Assembly (NCBI RefSeq): GCF_005886875.1
Contig: NZ_PNBY01000058.1
Span: forward strand, 52,534 to 116,533
Length of the DNA stretch: 64,000 bases
From: Pseudoalteromonas aurantia
GTDB lineage: Bacteria; Pseudomonadota; Gammaproteobacteria; Enterobacterales; Alteromonadaceae
Direction: 5' to 3'
In this document: in pieces, positions 20,508 through 28,405 of the stretch
Layout: each line of letters begins with the position of its first letter
Numbering within the stretch: the first letter of the stretch is position 1
The notes under the pieces: generated by a model
Database searches by the model: none
What the model saw: only the letters and a program-made list of their open reading frames with translations
Told to the model about the DNA's origin: nothing
Translations under genes and position numbers: made by a program

Positions 20508-21632
20508 TTATACTATATTTATCATGTGGTTATCCCACTTAAGTCGATGCTTCTGTAAACTCACTTTTCTCTGTCCTTGCCGTACAAGTTCACCTCGTCC
20601 TGTACTCCCCACAAATAGACCATTACTACTGGCGATACCAGCGCAATCTCGCTGTTTTGTGACTTCAAGTAAGCTATCTGTTTGAGTATCCCAATAGGTA
20701 ATCACTCCGCCTCTTGGCGACGTAACGGCAAGTCGATTATTCACAGGATCTATGGCCAGACTTGCCGTGTATTGATTAAACATGCGCCATATATTTAATT
20801 CTGTTTTGAACGCTTCGAGTTCAGGGTCGTCGTGTAACGTATGTGAAAAGATAAGTGGCTGAGTATGGTGTTTTTCCCCCTGATATTGGCATCCAACATA
20901 GACTTTATTATCATTAGATACGCATAAGTGACGTGTACTTAGCTGATTGTTCGGTGGAGAAAAGGATCCTATTAATTTACCCGACGTGGCTTCTAGGTAA
21001 CTGATGTTTGGTTTCATTGATTCAATATTTAGTTTGGTCCTTGGACTTGCAGGATGAGTATGGATCCCGCCATTGGCAACTACTATTATTTTACCTTGAT
21101 TCATCAATGCCAGTTGATGGGGTCCTACTCCTCCACTTAAAAATTCAGCTTCAATTGCATAGTTAGTCGTGTTACGAACCACCACCACTCCCTCATATGC
21201 TTTATAACTATTGTCAAAACGATTCTCAGTGGTATATAACAAGTCACCTCCCTCACTCAAGACACCATGCCCATAAAAATGCTGCTCGGCAGAAGATAGG
21301 ATCTGTTTTTTTATTGCACCGGCATTAATATCAATAACGTATAATTTGTTACCTGGTCGCCGTGAAAATGCAAAAAGCGTTTTATGTTTACGACAATAAG
21401 TTAAGTCATGTGCTCGCGCTTGTATTTTAACTCGACCAAGCATATTACCATTGTGGTCAAACCATCCTACAAAATGCTTTCCTGACAGGTCGGTGAATGC
21501 ACTTGCAAATTGTGATGTTTGCGAAAGTGCACAACCACTCATTAGTACAGTAGCCGAAGCCACTGCACCAATTGCGAGCATATTTTTGCAGAACTTACGC
21601 CTACTATTAAACTGTATTGTATTGACTGCCAA
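20508..21632 (-). CDS. DUF1513 Tat-exported beta-propeller protein of the imelysin operon
   Basis: A 374-residue protein with a twin-arginine signal (SRRKFCKNMLAIG, R11-R12) running into a lipobox-like MSGC, so it is exported folded and perhaps lipidated. The repeated YVGCQYQ, VVANGG and LAVTSPRGG strands fit the DUF1513 beta-propeller family. It is the last gene of the iron operon and begins three bases after the stop of the preceding imelysin-like gene. The start codon is TTG with GGAG upstream. DUF1513 proteins are a fixed companion of imelysin and DUF1111 proteins (the PA4370-PA4373 arrangement in Pseudomonas aeruginosa). The biochemical function is unknown. Confidence 0.85.
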   Translation of the reverse strand: MAVNTIQFNSRRKFCKNMLAIGAVASATVLMSGCALSQTSQFASAFTDLSGKHFVGWFDHNGNMLGRVKIQARAHDLTYCRKHKTLFAFSRRPGNKLYVIDINAGAIKKQILSSAEQHFYGHGVLSEGGDLLYTTENRFDNSYKAYEGVVVVRNTTNYAIEAEFLSGGVGPHQLALMNQGKIIVVANGGIHTHPASPRTKLNIESMKPNISYLEATSGKLIGSFSPPNNQLSTRHLCVSNDNKVYVGCQYQGEKHHTQPLIFSHTLHDDPELEAFKTELNIWRMFNQYTASLAIDPVNNRLAVTSPRGGVITYWDTQTDSLLEVTKQRDCAGIASSNGLFVGSTGRGELVRQGQRKVSLQKHRLKWDNHMINIV

Positions 21633-21634
21633 GT

Positions 21635-22828
21635 TTAATCTCCGTCGTTAGTATTAAACCCTGGAGCAAGATCTGTCACTTGAACAAAATCAGTACTCAT
21701 AATAGTACGTAGCTCTGTGATATCTTTGCGGAGTGCTTGTAATTTAATCTGCCCCTCATCTGTTTTAATCAAATCAGCTAACGTGTCACCTTTAAGTCCA
21801 TTTACATTTGTCAATAAAGTAGTAAACGCCGTCATAATTGAAGTATTAACATCTTCTCGATTATTCACTTCAGTTAGATAGTCGTCAAAACCAAACTCAT
21901 TAAGACCTTGATACTGAGAAAATAAGGTATTGATGTTAACAGCTATATTATCTAATGAACTTAAACTTATAGCACTTTCGAGTAAATCACCTTTACCAGG
22001 GGCGCCAACACCTAACGGCGCTTTTAACTTGTCGTCATTGATGATCTCTAGATATTCAAACCATATCGTAAGAAACTTTTCTATTGCGTGTTTTTTACTA
22101 TCGAAATCACCACTGCCTTCTTTAAAACTCTGAGCATATCCTGAGTTCCACTGCAATAAGGTATCTTCCATGATATCACTTACATTTGTTGTAATAGCTT
22201 TAATATAACTACACCTATTTTCTCTGTCTTGCGCGCTCAGTAGTGATGTTGCTGGATCATTGTTAAACAACACATATTCCATTGCTGGCAAGCCCTGAAT
22301 TTGGTGCTTTTGACTACCAAACCCTTCAGAAAAATCACTTTTTTCTGCCAGTGTAGCCTCTACATCTGAAGATAATTTACTGGCTGATATCGGCCAAAAT
22401 TGCACTCTTGAGTAATAAAATGTTTCAGCAATGGGCCCGAATTTTAAAGTTCTAGCAGCCTGCCAAGCCACGCTTGTCTCACGCCAAGTTTGTTTGAGCT
22501 TTTCAAAATCAATATTTGTAGGCGTTGTCAACGCACAAAATTCAGTACTTTTATTTTCTAACTTTTTAGCCGCTGAATGCATATCTTGGTACGCTGGTAA
22601 GATCGCATTATCAACTAGACTTGCTGTTAGCCTCGTTAAACCATCATTAACGCTTAATGAACTTACAGTCGGAGTCGTTGGCACTGTTGATGTCGCTGGG
22701 GTTTTATCCGCCCCACCAGATGAACCACCACATCCCGACAAGAGAGAAAAACTAAATGCGCCCGTTATTAATAACAACATAGGATTGTTTTTATGAAACA
22801 CTATTTTAAAATCCGAGAAAAAGTTCAT
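21635..22828 (-). CDS. Imelysin-family lipoprotein (second imelysin of the operon)
   Basis: A 397-residue lipoprotein (lipobox LLSGCGG) of the imelysin/M75 family, thought to bind iron or haem at the envelope. The region corresponding to the GxHxxE motif reads GLPAMEYVLFNND, so the histidine is lost while the Glu remains. This is characteristic of the PA4372-like branch and suggests a different ligand mode from the first imelysin. The QTWRETSVAWQAAR helix near residue 90 is typical. It lies between the di-heme gene (18 bases upstream) and the DUF1513 gene. Confidence 0.85.
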   Translation of the reverse strand: MNFFSDFKIVFHKNNPMLLLITGAFSFSLLSGCGGSSGGADKTPATSTVPTTPTVSSLSVNDGLTRLTASLVDNAILPAYQDMHSAAKKLENKSTEFCALTTPTNIDFEKLKQTWRETSVAWQAARTLKFGPIAETFYYSRVQFWPISASKLSSDVEATLAEKSDFSEGFGSQKHQIQGLPAMEYVLFNNDPATSLLSAQDRENRCSYIKAITTNVSDIMEDTLLQWNSGYAQSFKEGSGDFDSKKHAIEKFLTIWFEYLEIINDDKLKAPLGVGAPGKGDLLESAISLSSLDNIAVNINTLFSQYQGLNEFGFDDYLTEVNNREDVNTSIMTAFTTLLTNVNGLKGDTLADLIKTDEGQIKLQALRKDITELRTIMSTDFVQVTDLAPGFNTNDGD

Positions 22829-22845
22829 TGCTGATCCAGCCTTGA

Positions 22846-24288
22846 TTAAATTTGATTAATAAAGTGAAGTAACGCTTCACGTTCAGTCATAGTTAGGTTT
22901 ATAAAGCTATTTTGCTGTGATTTTGCTTCACCGCCATGCCATAAAATCGCTTCTTCTAAGGTTCTGGCCCGACCATCATGCAAATATGCCGCGAAACCTT
23001 GTACACGTTTTTGTAGACCAATCCCCCATAGCGGAGGTGTTCTCCATTCTGCACCCGTTGCAGAATTCTCTATACCTTCATCTGCCAGCCCTTCACCCAT
23101 ATCATGCAAAGCTAAGTCGGTATAAGGCCAAATTTTTTGACCTGCAATTGCTGCTATAGAGTAATCGGGATCCGTTATATAACTCGGCGTATGGCATCTA
23201 TTACAACCTATTTGATAAAATAGTTTTCTCCCTTGCATTGCTTGTTTACTGGTTAAATCTCGAGCAGGCGGTACAGCTATTGTTTGGCTCATAAAGACAG
23301 TGAGATCATGTAACTTTTTTGGTATGTCTAGTGTGCCATGAGGGTCAACATCAGCGGCTTGTTGGCATCTAACTTGATGAGGTAGGCACTGTTCTTTTTC
23401 AAATATTGGATTAGTAATACCAATATCATGCACAAAAGCGCCTGCAACTTGCTGTTCCAATGTGCTATGTAATCCTTTAAAACCAAAACGGCCAATCTGT
23501 CGGGTTTGGTCAATCGCATCGACTACAACATTGTATTTTCCACTGACACCATCACCATCCCTATCATCGATATCTTCTTGTACTAGCAAATCCTCTGCTT
23601 TTATCGCATCCAATAATCCCATACCATAGACTGCGGGCGCGTAGCGTGCCGATAGCCTTGAGTCACTATCCATTTGTCCATAATGATAATTATCAAATTG
23701 GTATCGGGGTTTGCGCAAAGTATATTCAGTTCCGTCGGTATATTTTCCAATTATTTGTTCATAGAAAACGCGAACTTGCCCTTCACCTTTCAAAGGCCCG
23801 TTCAAGTTGGGGTGAGACAAACGCACATTAAGAGGTTGTAGTTGTCCGCCATATCTGCTGTCTGCCATGTAACTATTTATATTTAAAAACCGAAATAGCA
23901 ATGCTGGTGGTGCAATCTCTCCATGTTTTGGAGGCTTTCCACGGCCACCATCTACATGACACGTTTTACATGAGCGAGCATTAAATAACGGTCCTAATCC
24001 ATCACGGTCCTTTGTGATCGCAGGTGATGCAACCCACGGGTCTCTAAAAAAAGAAAACCCGTCCCAAAAATCTAACTGGCTCATAATGGGCACATTGTCT
24101 GCCGGATACACAAATGTACGTTTAGACAATACTTTACGTGTTGCCTCCCCCCCGGGTTTTAATTCACTTACGCTAAATTGCGGCGTATCACCAAAGGATC
24201 CCGCTACTTTATATAAAGCAGCACCAACTATCAGTACGACTCCAATAATAATCCGCATTTTTAGTCGATAATTACGTTTTATAGTCAT
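22846..24288 (-). CDS. Di-heme c-type cytochrome, DUF1111 (thiol oxidoreductase-like), copy 2
   Basis: A 480-residue protein with one N-terminal membrane segment (MRIIIGVVLIVGAALY) and two CxxCH haem-c attachment sites: CKTCH at 107-111 and CNRCH in the C-terminal third. It has the HDGRARTLEEAILWHGGEA signature of the DUF1111 family, related in layout to MauG/cytochrome c peroxidase-like di-haem enzymes. It overlaps the preceding paralogue by four bases (ATGA). An electron-transfer or iron-oxidising role in uptake by imelysin is inferred from conserved gene neighbourhood only. Confidence 0.9.
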   Translation of the reverse strand: MTIKRNYRLKMRIIIGVVLIVGAALYKVAGSFGDTPQFSVSELKPGGEATRKVLSKRTFVYPADNVPIMSQLDFWDGFSFFRDPWVASPAITKDRDGLGPLFNARSCKTCHVDGGRGKPPKHGEIAPPALLFRFLNINSYMADSRYGGQLQPLNVRLSHPNLNGPLKGEGQVRVFYEQIIGKYTDGTEYTLRKPRYQFDNYHYGQMDSDSRLSARYAPAVYGMGLLDAIKAEDLLVQEDIDDRDGDGVSGKYNVVVDAIDQTRQIGRFGFKGLHSTLEQQVAGAFVHDIGITNPIFEKEQCLPHQVRCQQAADVDPHGTLDIPKKLHDLTVFMSQTIAVPPARDLTSKQAMQGRKLFYQIGCNRCHTPSYITDPDYSIAAIAGQKIWPYTDLALHDMGEGLADEGIENSATGAEWRTPPLWGIGLQKRVQGFAAYLHDGRARTLEEAILWHGGEAKSQQNSFINLTMTEREALLHFINQI

Positions 24289-25988
24289 AACGAATTCAAA
24301 AAAGCCTGTAAGTTTGAGCGCTCTTCTTTAGTCATATTGATATAGCCTTTTTGAGCCGCCAATGCTTCACCTCCATGCCACAAAATCGCTTCTTCAATTG
24401 TTAACGCTCGACCATCATGAAGAAAAGTCGCTTTAGGATTGACCGTCTTCACTAAACCTATCCCCCATAAAGGCGGGGTTTTCCATTCAACTCCTGTTGC
24501 ATCTCCCTCCGGACGTCCATCGGCTAACCCGTCACATCGCTGGACATAGAAACACAGCTCACCACTTGAACAACTCTCACCTGACGCCAATTCTCGAGTA
24601 ACTTCACAGGTGCCACCCATATCATGTAATAGCAAATCTGTGTAAGGATAAATCACTAAGTTCTCAAGTGCGTTAATATTGGTTTTAGTGTCTTTGATTT
24701 GTAACAAGTCAACATCTCCTAAAACACTACCGAGCGCCCTACCGGTTTTATGGCGCGGTACATGACAACTATGGCAATTAGCTTTATAAAACAAAGCCCT
24801 TCCTGCTAAAACATCTGTGTTCCATGTATTATTCTCTTCGTTAAACCCTCTACGCTTTGGCACAGCAAGCGTTCGGTTATAAAACTCCACCTGTGCAAGG
24901 TCAACATTGTTTAAATCCACACCATCATGATGCTTGTTATTTTCTAGTAAAGCTTGTTCGTTACATGCTGTCTGTAAACTTGTACATGGCTCTTCAGGCT
25001 TAATAGTATTTGTCACGCCCATGTCGCCTCGATACGCACCTGAAATCTGCTGTAGTATCGATCCTGTAACAGCCTTCTGTCCGAATCTTGCTAACTGACG
25101 AACGCCTGTTATTGGTTGTGACGTATATGCAGCTCGACCCGAAATACCATCATTGTTACTATCATTTGGGTCTGCATAGACTAGAATGGACGATTCCGGA
25201 ATACTTTCTATTAGACCAGAGCCATACACGTGTGGTGTCACGCGTGCTGAAAACCTGACATCTTCATTAAAATCTCCATATGCCAAATCTTTCACTTTAT
25301 AAATGGGCTTTCTAAGTGTGTAACTTGTTCCATCAGCAAACTCACCATGTTGTAATTCATATTCAACCCAGGTATATGCTTCGCCGTAGGATAAGCCTTC
25401 GTTAATCGCTCCTTGATATTTCGCTAATATAGGACCAGATTTGCCTTCAATTACACCAAATACTTGAAGTTGAGCACCATAAATTGGATCAATACTACCT
25501 TTTGAGCTCCCTACCTTTAAGAGCATACTCATCATTGGCTCGATATTCGATGACGGAACTTCGCCTCTGCCATCTTTAATATGACAACCTTGACAACTAG
25601 TATTATTAAACAGTGGACCTTCGCCATCATGGTTACTTCTAAATGTGTGATCTCCTGCTTTAAAAACAGCGTCCCATTCAGGTAGTTGCACAATTGCCGG
25701 TATGGCTTGGCTAAAGGCATCATTATTTTGAATATCTGTTGTTGCAGTATCTGCAGATAGGTGCTCATTGCTATCAACTTTATCAATTAACAATGGTGGC
25801 AACCCATCATCGACAGTAACTGAAAACGCATGATTTGACGTATCGAGAACAGGATCAGGTGGGGTACTGGTATCTGGTGGTATACCTGTTGCCGGATTAC
25901 TTGATTCGCTCGAACCGCCACCACATGCCGACAGTATAATAGTGGCAATAGATGCAGCTATATAATTATATTTATTTAAAAAATTCAT
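24285..25988 (-). CDS. Di-heme c-type cytochrome lipoprotein, DUF1111, copy 1
   Basis: Paralogue of the following gene, with 567 residues from the chosen start (MNFLNKYNYIAAS, preceded by a GGGG-type ribosome site). A longer reading from 26024 would bury the signal peptide. The lipobox LSACGGG is followed by a Pro/Thr-rich spacer. Haem-c sites are CQGCH (132-136) and CHSCH, and the C-terminal HDGRALTIEEAILWHGGEA signature is intact. It carries an extra cysteine-rich insertion near residue 470-490 (GGTCEV...SGESCSSGELCFYVQRC) that the second copy lacks. Confidence 0.9.
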   Translation of the reverse strand: MNFLNKYNYIAASIATIILSACGGGSSESSNPATGIPPDTSTPPDPVLDTSNHAFSVTVDDGLPPLLIDKVDSNEHLSADTATTDIQNNDAFSQAIPAIVQLPEWDAVFKAGDHTFRSNHDGEGPLFNNTSCQGCHIKDGRGEVPSSNIEPMMSMLLKVGSSKGSIDPIYGAQLQVFGVIEGKSGPILAKYQGAINEGLSYGEAYTWVEYELQHGEFADGTSYTLRKPIYKVKDLAYGDFNEDVRFSARVTPHVYGSGLIESIPESSILVYADPNDSNNDGISGRAAYTSQPITGVRQLARFGQKAVTGSILQQISGAYRGDMGVTNTIKPEEPCTSLQTACNEQALLENNKHHDGVDLNNVDLAQVEFYNRTLAVPKRRGFNEENNTWNTDVLAGRALFYKANCHSCHVPRHKTGRALGSVLGDVDLLQIKDTKTNINALENLVIYPYTDLLLHDMGGTCEVTRELASGESCSSGELCFYVQRCDGLADGRPEGDATGVEWKTPPLWGIGLVKTVNPKATFLHDGRALTIEEAILWHGGEALAAQKGYINMTKEERSNLQAFLNSL

Positions 25989-26041
25989 CTTCAGTACCCC
26001 TACTTCTTCATTACAAAATTGCAATGCCGAAAACTGAAAAA

Positions 26042-26060
26042 GGCTGACATTGCATCAGCC
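26042..26060 (-). terminator. Weak terminator/attenuator after the first gene of the iron operon
   Basis: On the minus strand GGCTGA pairs with TCAGCC around a 7-base loop and is followed by TTTTTCAGTTT. The short 6-bp stem suggests partial read-through. It would leave the first imelysin expressed more strongly than the haem proteins downstream. Confidence 0.6.
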
Positions 26061-26084
26061 ACTATAAAAATTATACGGTATGTA

Positions 26085-27524
26085 TTAGATATCTTCTTCG
26101 GTATCATCTTTAAGTGAGTCATCGATTTCCAAACCTAGAGCATCAACCGCCTTTTGTATCAAGTCAGTTTGCTTTACAAGCGCTTGGATAGTCGAATAAA
26201 CATCTTGCTTATTTTGTTCATTTTGTATTTGAACATCAAAAGACATGCCTAGTTTAGCCGTGTTATCAATTACCGAAGCTGTCGCCATTGTCGTTTCGAG
26301 AGCCGCGCGTAATTCATTTGCAAGCTCATGATGTCCTTTGGCAACCAGTAGATCATGAATACTAGCGCCAACAAGTGCTTCACCATCAACTTTCGTGTAA
26401 GAACCTGAATAATGATTCTGAACCCCTTTTGCATTTAGCCAAATGTCCCTATGTGTGTTGTCAGAAAAACAGGAGTGTTCATCTTCTTGGCTATTAGTTC
26501 GCACTGCGATGCTCATACGCTCACCCGCTAATTCACCAAAACTCAAGCGCCCCATGCTTTCAAACATCGATGCTAGACTCTTATCAACGTTTTCTGCTTT
26601 GGTATATTCAGCGTAGTGAAAACCTGATCCAGGTTTCCATGCGTTAACAACATTAGTTAAATCATCAACGAGTAAATCGGCAGCAGCAATGAGAAATTGT
26701 GCTCTGCGTTCACATACTGCATCTTGTGCACCCTGCTCACCTGATGTGCATGTTCTTCCATTTGCTTCATCAGCAGGGATCGTTGCTGCTGTATAGAAAT
26801 CAGTAACCGGACGGTGTCCAGCTGTGTAATCTCGCTCTTCGGTATAAGTAAGATCAGCGTTTAAATCCTGACCCCAAAGAAGAAACTCAATAGCATGATA
26901 ACCTGAAGTAACATTTGCTTCTTCACCATCTAATTCAAATTTCTCTTCTAATAGTGCCTTGGTGATAACAGGGAAAGATGATGCGTCATGAATAATGTTT
27001 CCACCCTCTTGGTAAACAGCTGCGTTGCCACGACCCTCATTACCGTCCATATCAATGGTGTAGTCAATCAAGGCTTCAGCTAAAGGCCACGCATTAATCG
27101 CACCTTCTGGACCTTCACCATCAACAAGTGTCCATTCGCCAGCTGTATTTTTTGTTAACGCATCGATGGGGCCTTCACGAAAACGGTATACCTCAGTTTG
27201 ACCGTAAGGCTCCCTCGCCGCTAACCATGCCGATTTGGCAGCGGTAAAATTGGCTTCAGTGGGGTTCTGCACAAGCTCTTTTACCTTCTCTTGTAAAAGC
27301 TTTGCTGTGATCAATGAATCTGCAAATGCTGCATACGCATGTTGCGCATTAGTATTGACGACATCTTGTGCCGTTACAAAATTACTGACACCCGCGACAC
27401 CTTGTTCACCTTGAACACCTGCGGTGCCAGAGGCGCCATCTTTTCCATCATCACCACTACATGCTGCTAGTACCCCAATACAGACTAAAGTTAACGCAAT
27501 ATTTTTAATATTTCCCACAATCAT
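26085..27524 (-). CDS. Imelysin-family lipoprotein with a collagen-like N-terminal segment
   Basis: A 479-residue envelope lipoprotein (lipobox VLAACSGDDG) of the imelysin (IrpA/ICMP, M75) family. The conserved GxHxxE signature is intact in SGYHAIEFLLWGQD near residue 205, and the C-terminal imelysin repeat follows. Directly after the lipid cysteine is a short run of Gly-X-Y triplets (GKDGASGTAGVQGEQG), an unusual collagen-like linker. It is the first gene of the five-gene operon and has AAGGTAG before its ATG. A Fur-like box lies 63 bases upstream. Iron or haem binding at the outer membrane is known for relatives, not shown here. Confidence 0.9.
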   Translation of the reverse strand: MIVGNIKNIALTLVCIGVLAACSGDDGKDGASGTAGVQGEQGVAGVSNFVTAQDVVNTNAQHAYAAFADSLITAKLLQEKVKELVQNPTEANFTAAKSAWLAAREPYGQTEVYRFREGPIDALTKNTAGEWTLVDGEGPEGAINAWPLAEALIDYTIDMDGNEGRGNAAVYQEGGNIIHDASSFPVITKALLEEKFELDGEEANVTSGYHAIEFLLWGQDLNADLTYTEERDYTAGHRPVTDFYTAATIPADEANGRTCTSGEQGAQDAVCERRAQFLIAAADLLVDDLTNVVNAWKPGSGFHYAEYTKAENVDKSLASMFESMGRLSFGELAGERMSIAVRTNSQEDEHSCFSDNTHRDIWLNAKGVQNHYSGSYTKVDGEALVGASIHDLLVAKGHHELANELRAALETTMATASVIDNTAKLGMSFDVQIQNEQNKQDVYSTIQALVKQTDLIQKAVDALGLEIDDSLKDDTEEDI

Positions 27525-27586
27525 TCTACCTTTTGTATTAGATTATTTTAATCTCTGAAATATTAAACAATAAACAATTCGCAATC

Positions 27587-27605
27587 AATAATTATTTTCA
27601 TTTGC
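27587..27605 (-). promoter_or_regulatory. Fur-box-like site before the imelysin operon
   Basis: Read on the minus strand, GCAAATGAAAATAATTATT matches 14 of 19 positions of the E. coli Fur consensus GATAATGATAATCATTATC by eye. It is placed upstream of the first gene of an operon whose relatives are Fur-repressed. The surrounding sequence is AT-rich, which lowers the weight of the match. Confidence 0.55.
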
Positions 27606-27939
27606 ATTTGCATTTTAAATACTCTTTTTTGCTCTAGATCAAAGTTATCTTATAAATTGCAGCCCAAAAGCGAAATAAATTGATATTAATTAATATTTTC
27701 ATCAGCAGGTTTGCGCTTGGCGCGAGCACTCTTTGTTAATTCCTGTTAACAAACCAAAAGTTCTGCTCTAAAATCATTGTAAAACTGACTGCAACAAGTT
27801 TGCCTCGAATTAAACCTAGGATTTTTTGTGCAACATTAGCCCTGTTGTGAACAACTCGCCTAAACAACGCCATATACTGGGCACCCGGTGCCTCAAAAAT
27901 TTGGCAGTTGTTGGAAGACATTTGAAATTGCCGAATATA

Positions 27940-28236
27940 GCTTTTTGATTGCCCTTAGCTTGCACCACATAGTCTGCTTTGCGGCTGACAAGTTGGTTTA
28001 GCGTCTCTTTTTAGCAATGCATTGCGTCTAATGTGGCCATCGCACCGGTAATATAAAACATTTGGAGTAATTCACGCACCGCTGGGATTTCATAACTTTT
28101 GTTATCAACACAGGTATGGAGTAAGGTCAGTCCTGAATCGCAATCGTACACTGAAACCTAATGGGGCTTATCTATAGCGCGTTTGCTAGCAGTAATCAGG
28201 TCATCAAGGCCTCGGAAGGTACGAGCGCTGCTGTGC
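27940..28236 (-). pseudogene. Degenerate ISAs1-family transposase fragment
   Basis: Reading the minus strand gives ...DDLITASKRAIDK, a stop, VSVYDCDSGLTLL, then DNKSYEIPAVRELLQMF, ITGAMATLDAMHC, a second stop, and KADYVVQAKGNQKA. The segments DNKS.EI, TLDAMHC and ADYVVQAKGNQ are diagnostic of the central DDE region of ISAs1 transposases. Two in-frame stops and missing ends show it is dead. Inverted repeats or target duplications are not recognisable. It occupies the 880-base gap between the iron operon and the TonB receptor gene. Confidence 0.8.
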
Positions 28237-28372
28237 CGGGTGTGAATATTATGTACAAAAGTACAAAAACGCCTTAGCTATGAGGTTTTTTATTAGTTCG
28301 AGATGAGAAAATAAAGACGTGCATCATAGGTTTGACTTGTTTAAAAAGCGAGATCCAGCCCTGTAGGTTTGT

Positions 28373-28398
28373 GCGAGTATTAAAAACTGAATACTCGC
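28373..28398. terminator. Stem-loop after the TonB receptor gene, no U-tract
   Basis: GCGAGTATT (28373-28381) pairs perfectly with AATACTCGC (28390-28398) around an 8-base loop. It lies eight bases beyond the receptor stop. The minus-strand continuation is ACAAACC, without U's. Confidence 0.5.
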
Positions 28399-28405
28399 TT
28401 TAAAA

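Noticed and set aside
27736..27921. 61-codon minus-strand ORF next to the ISAs1 relic
   Set aside because: It overlaps degraded transposon sequence, and its translation does not match a known transposase part; probably an accidental frame.
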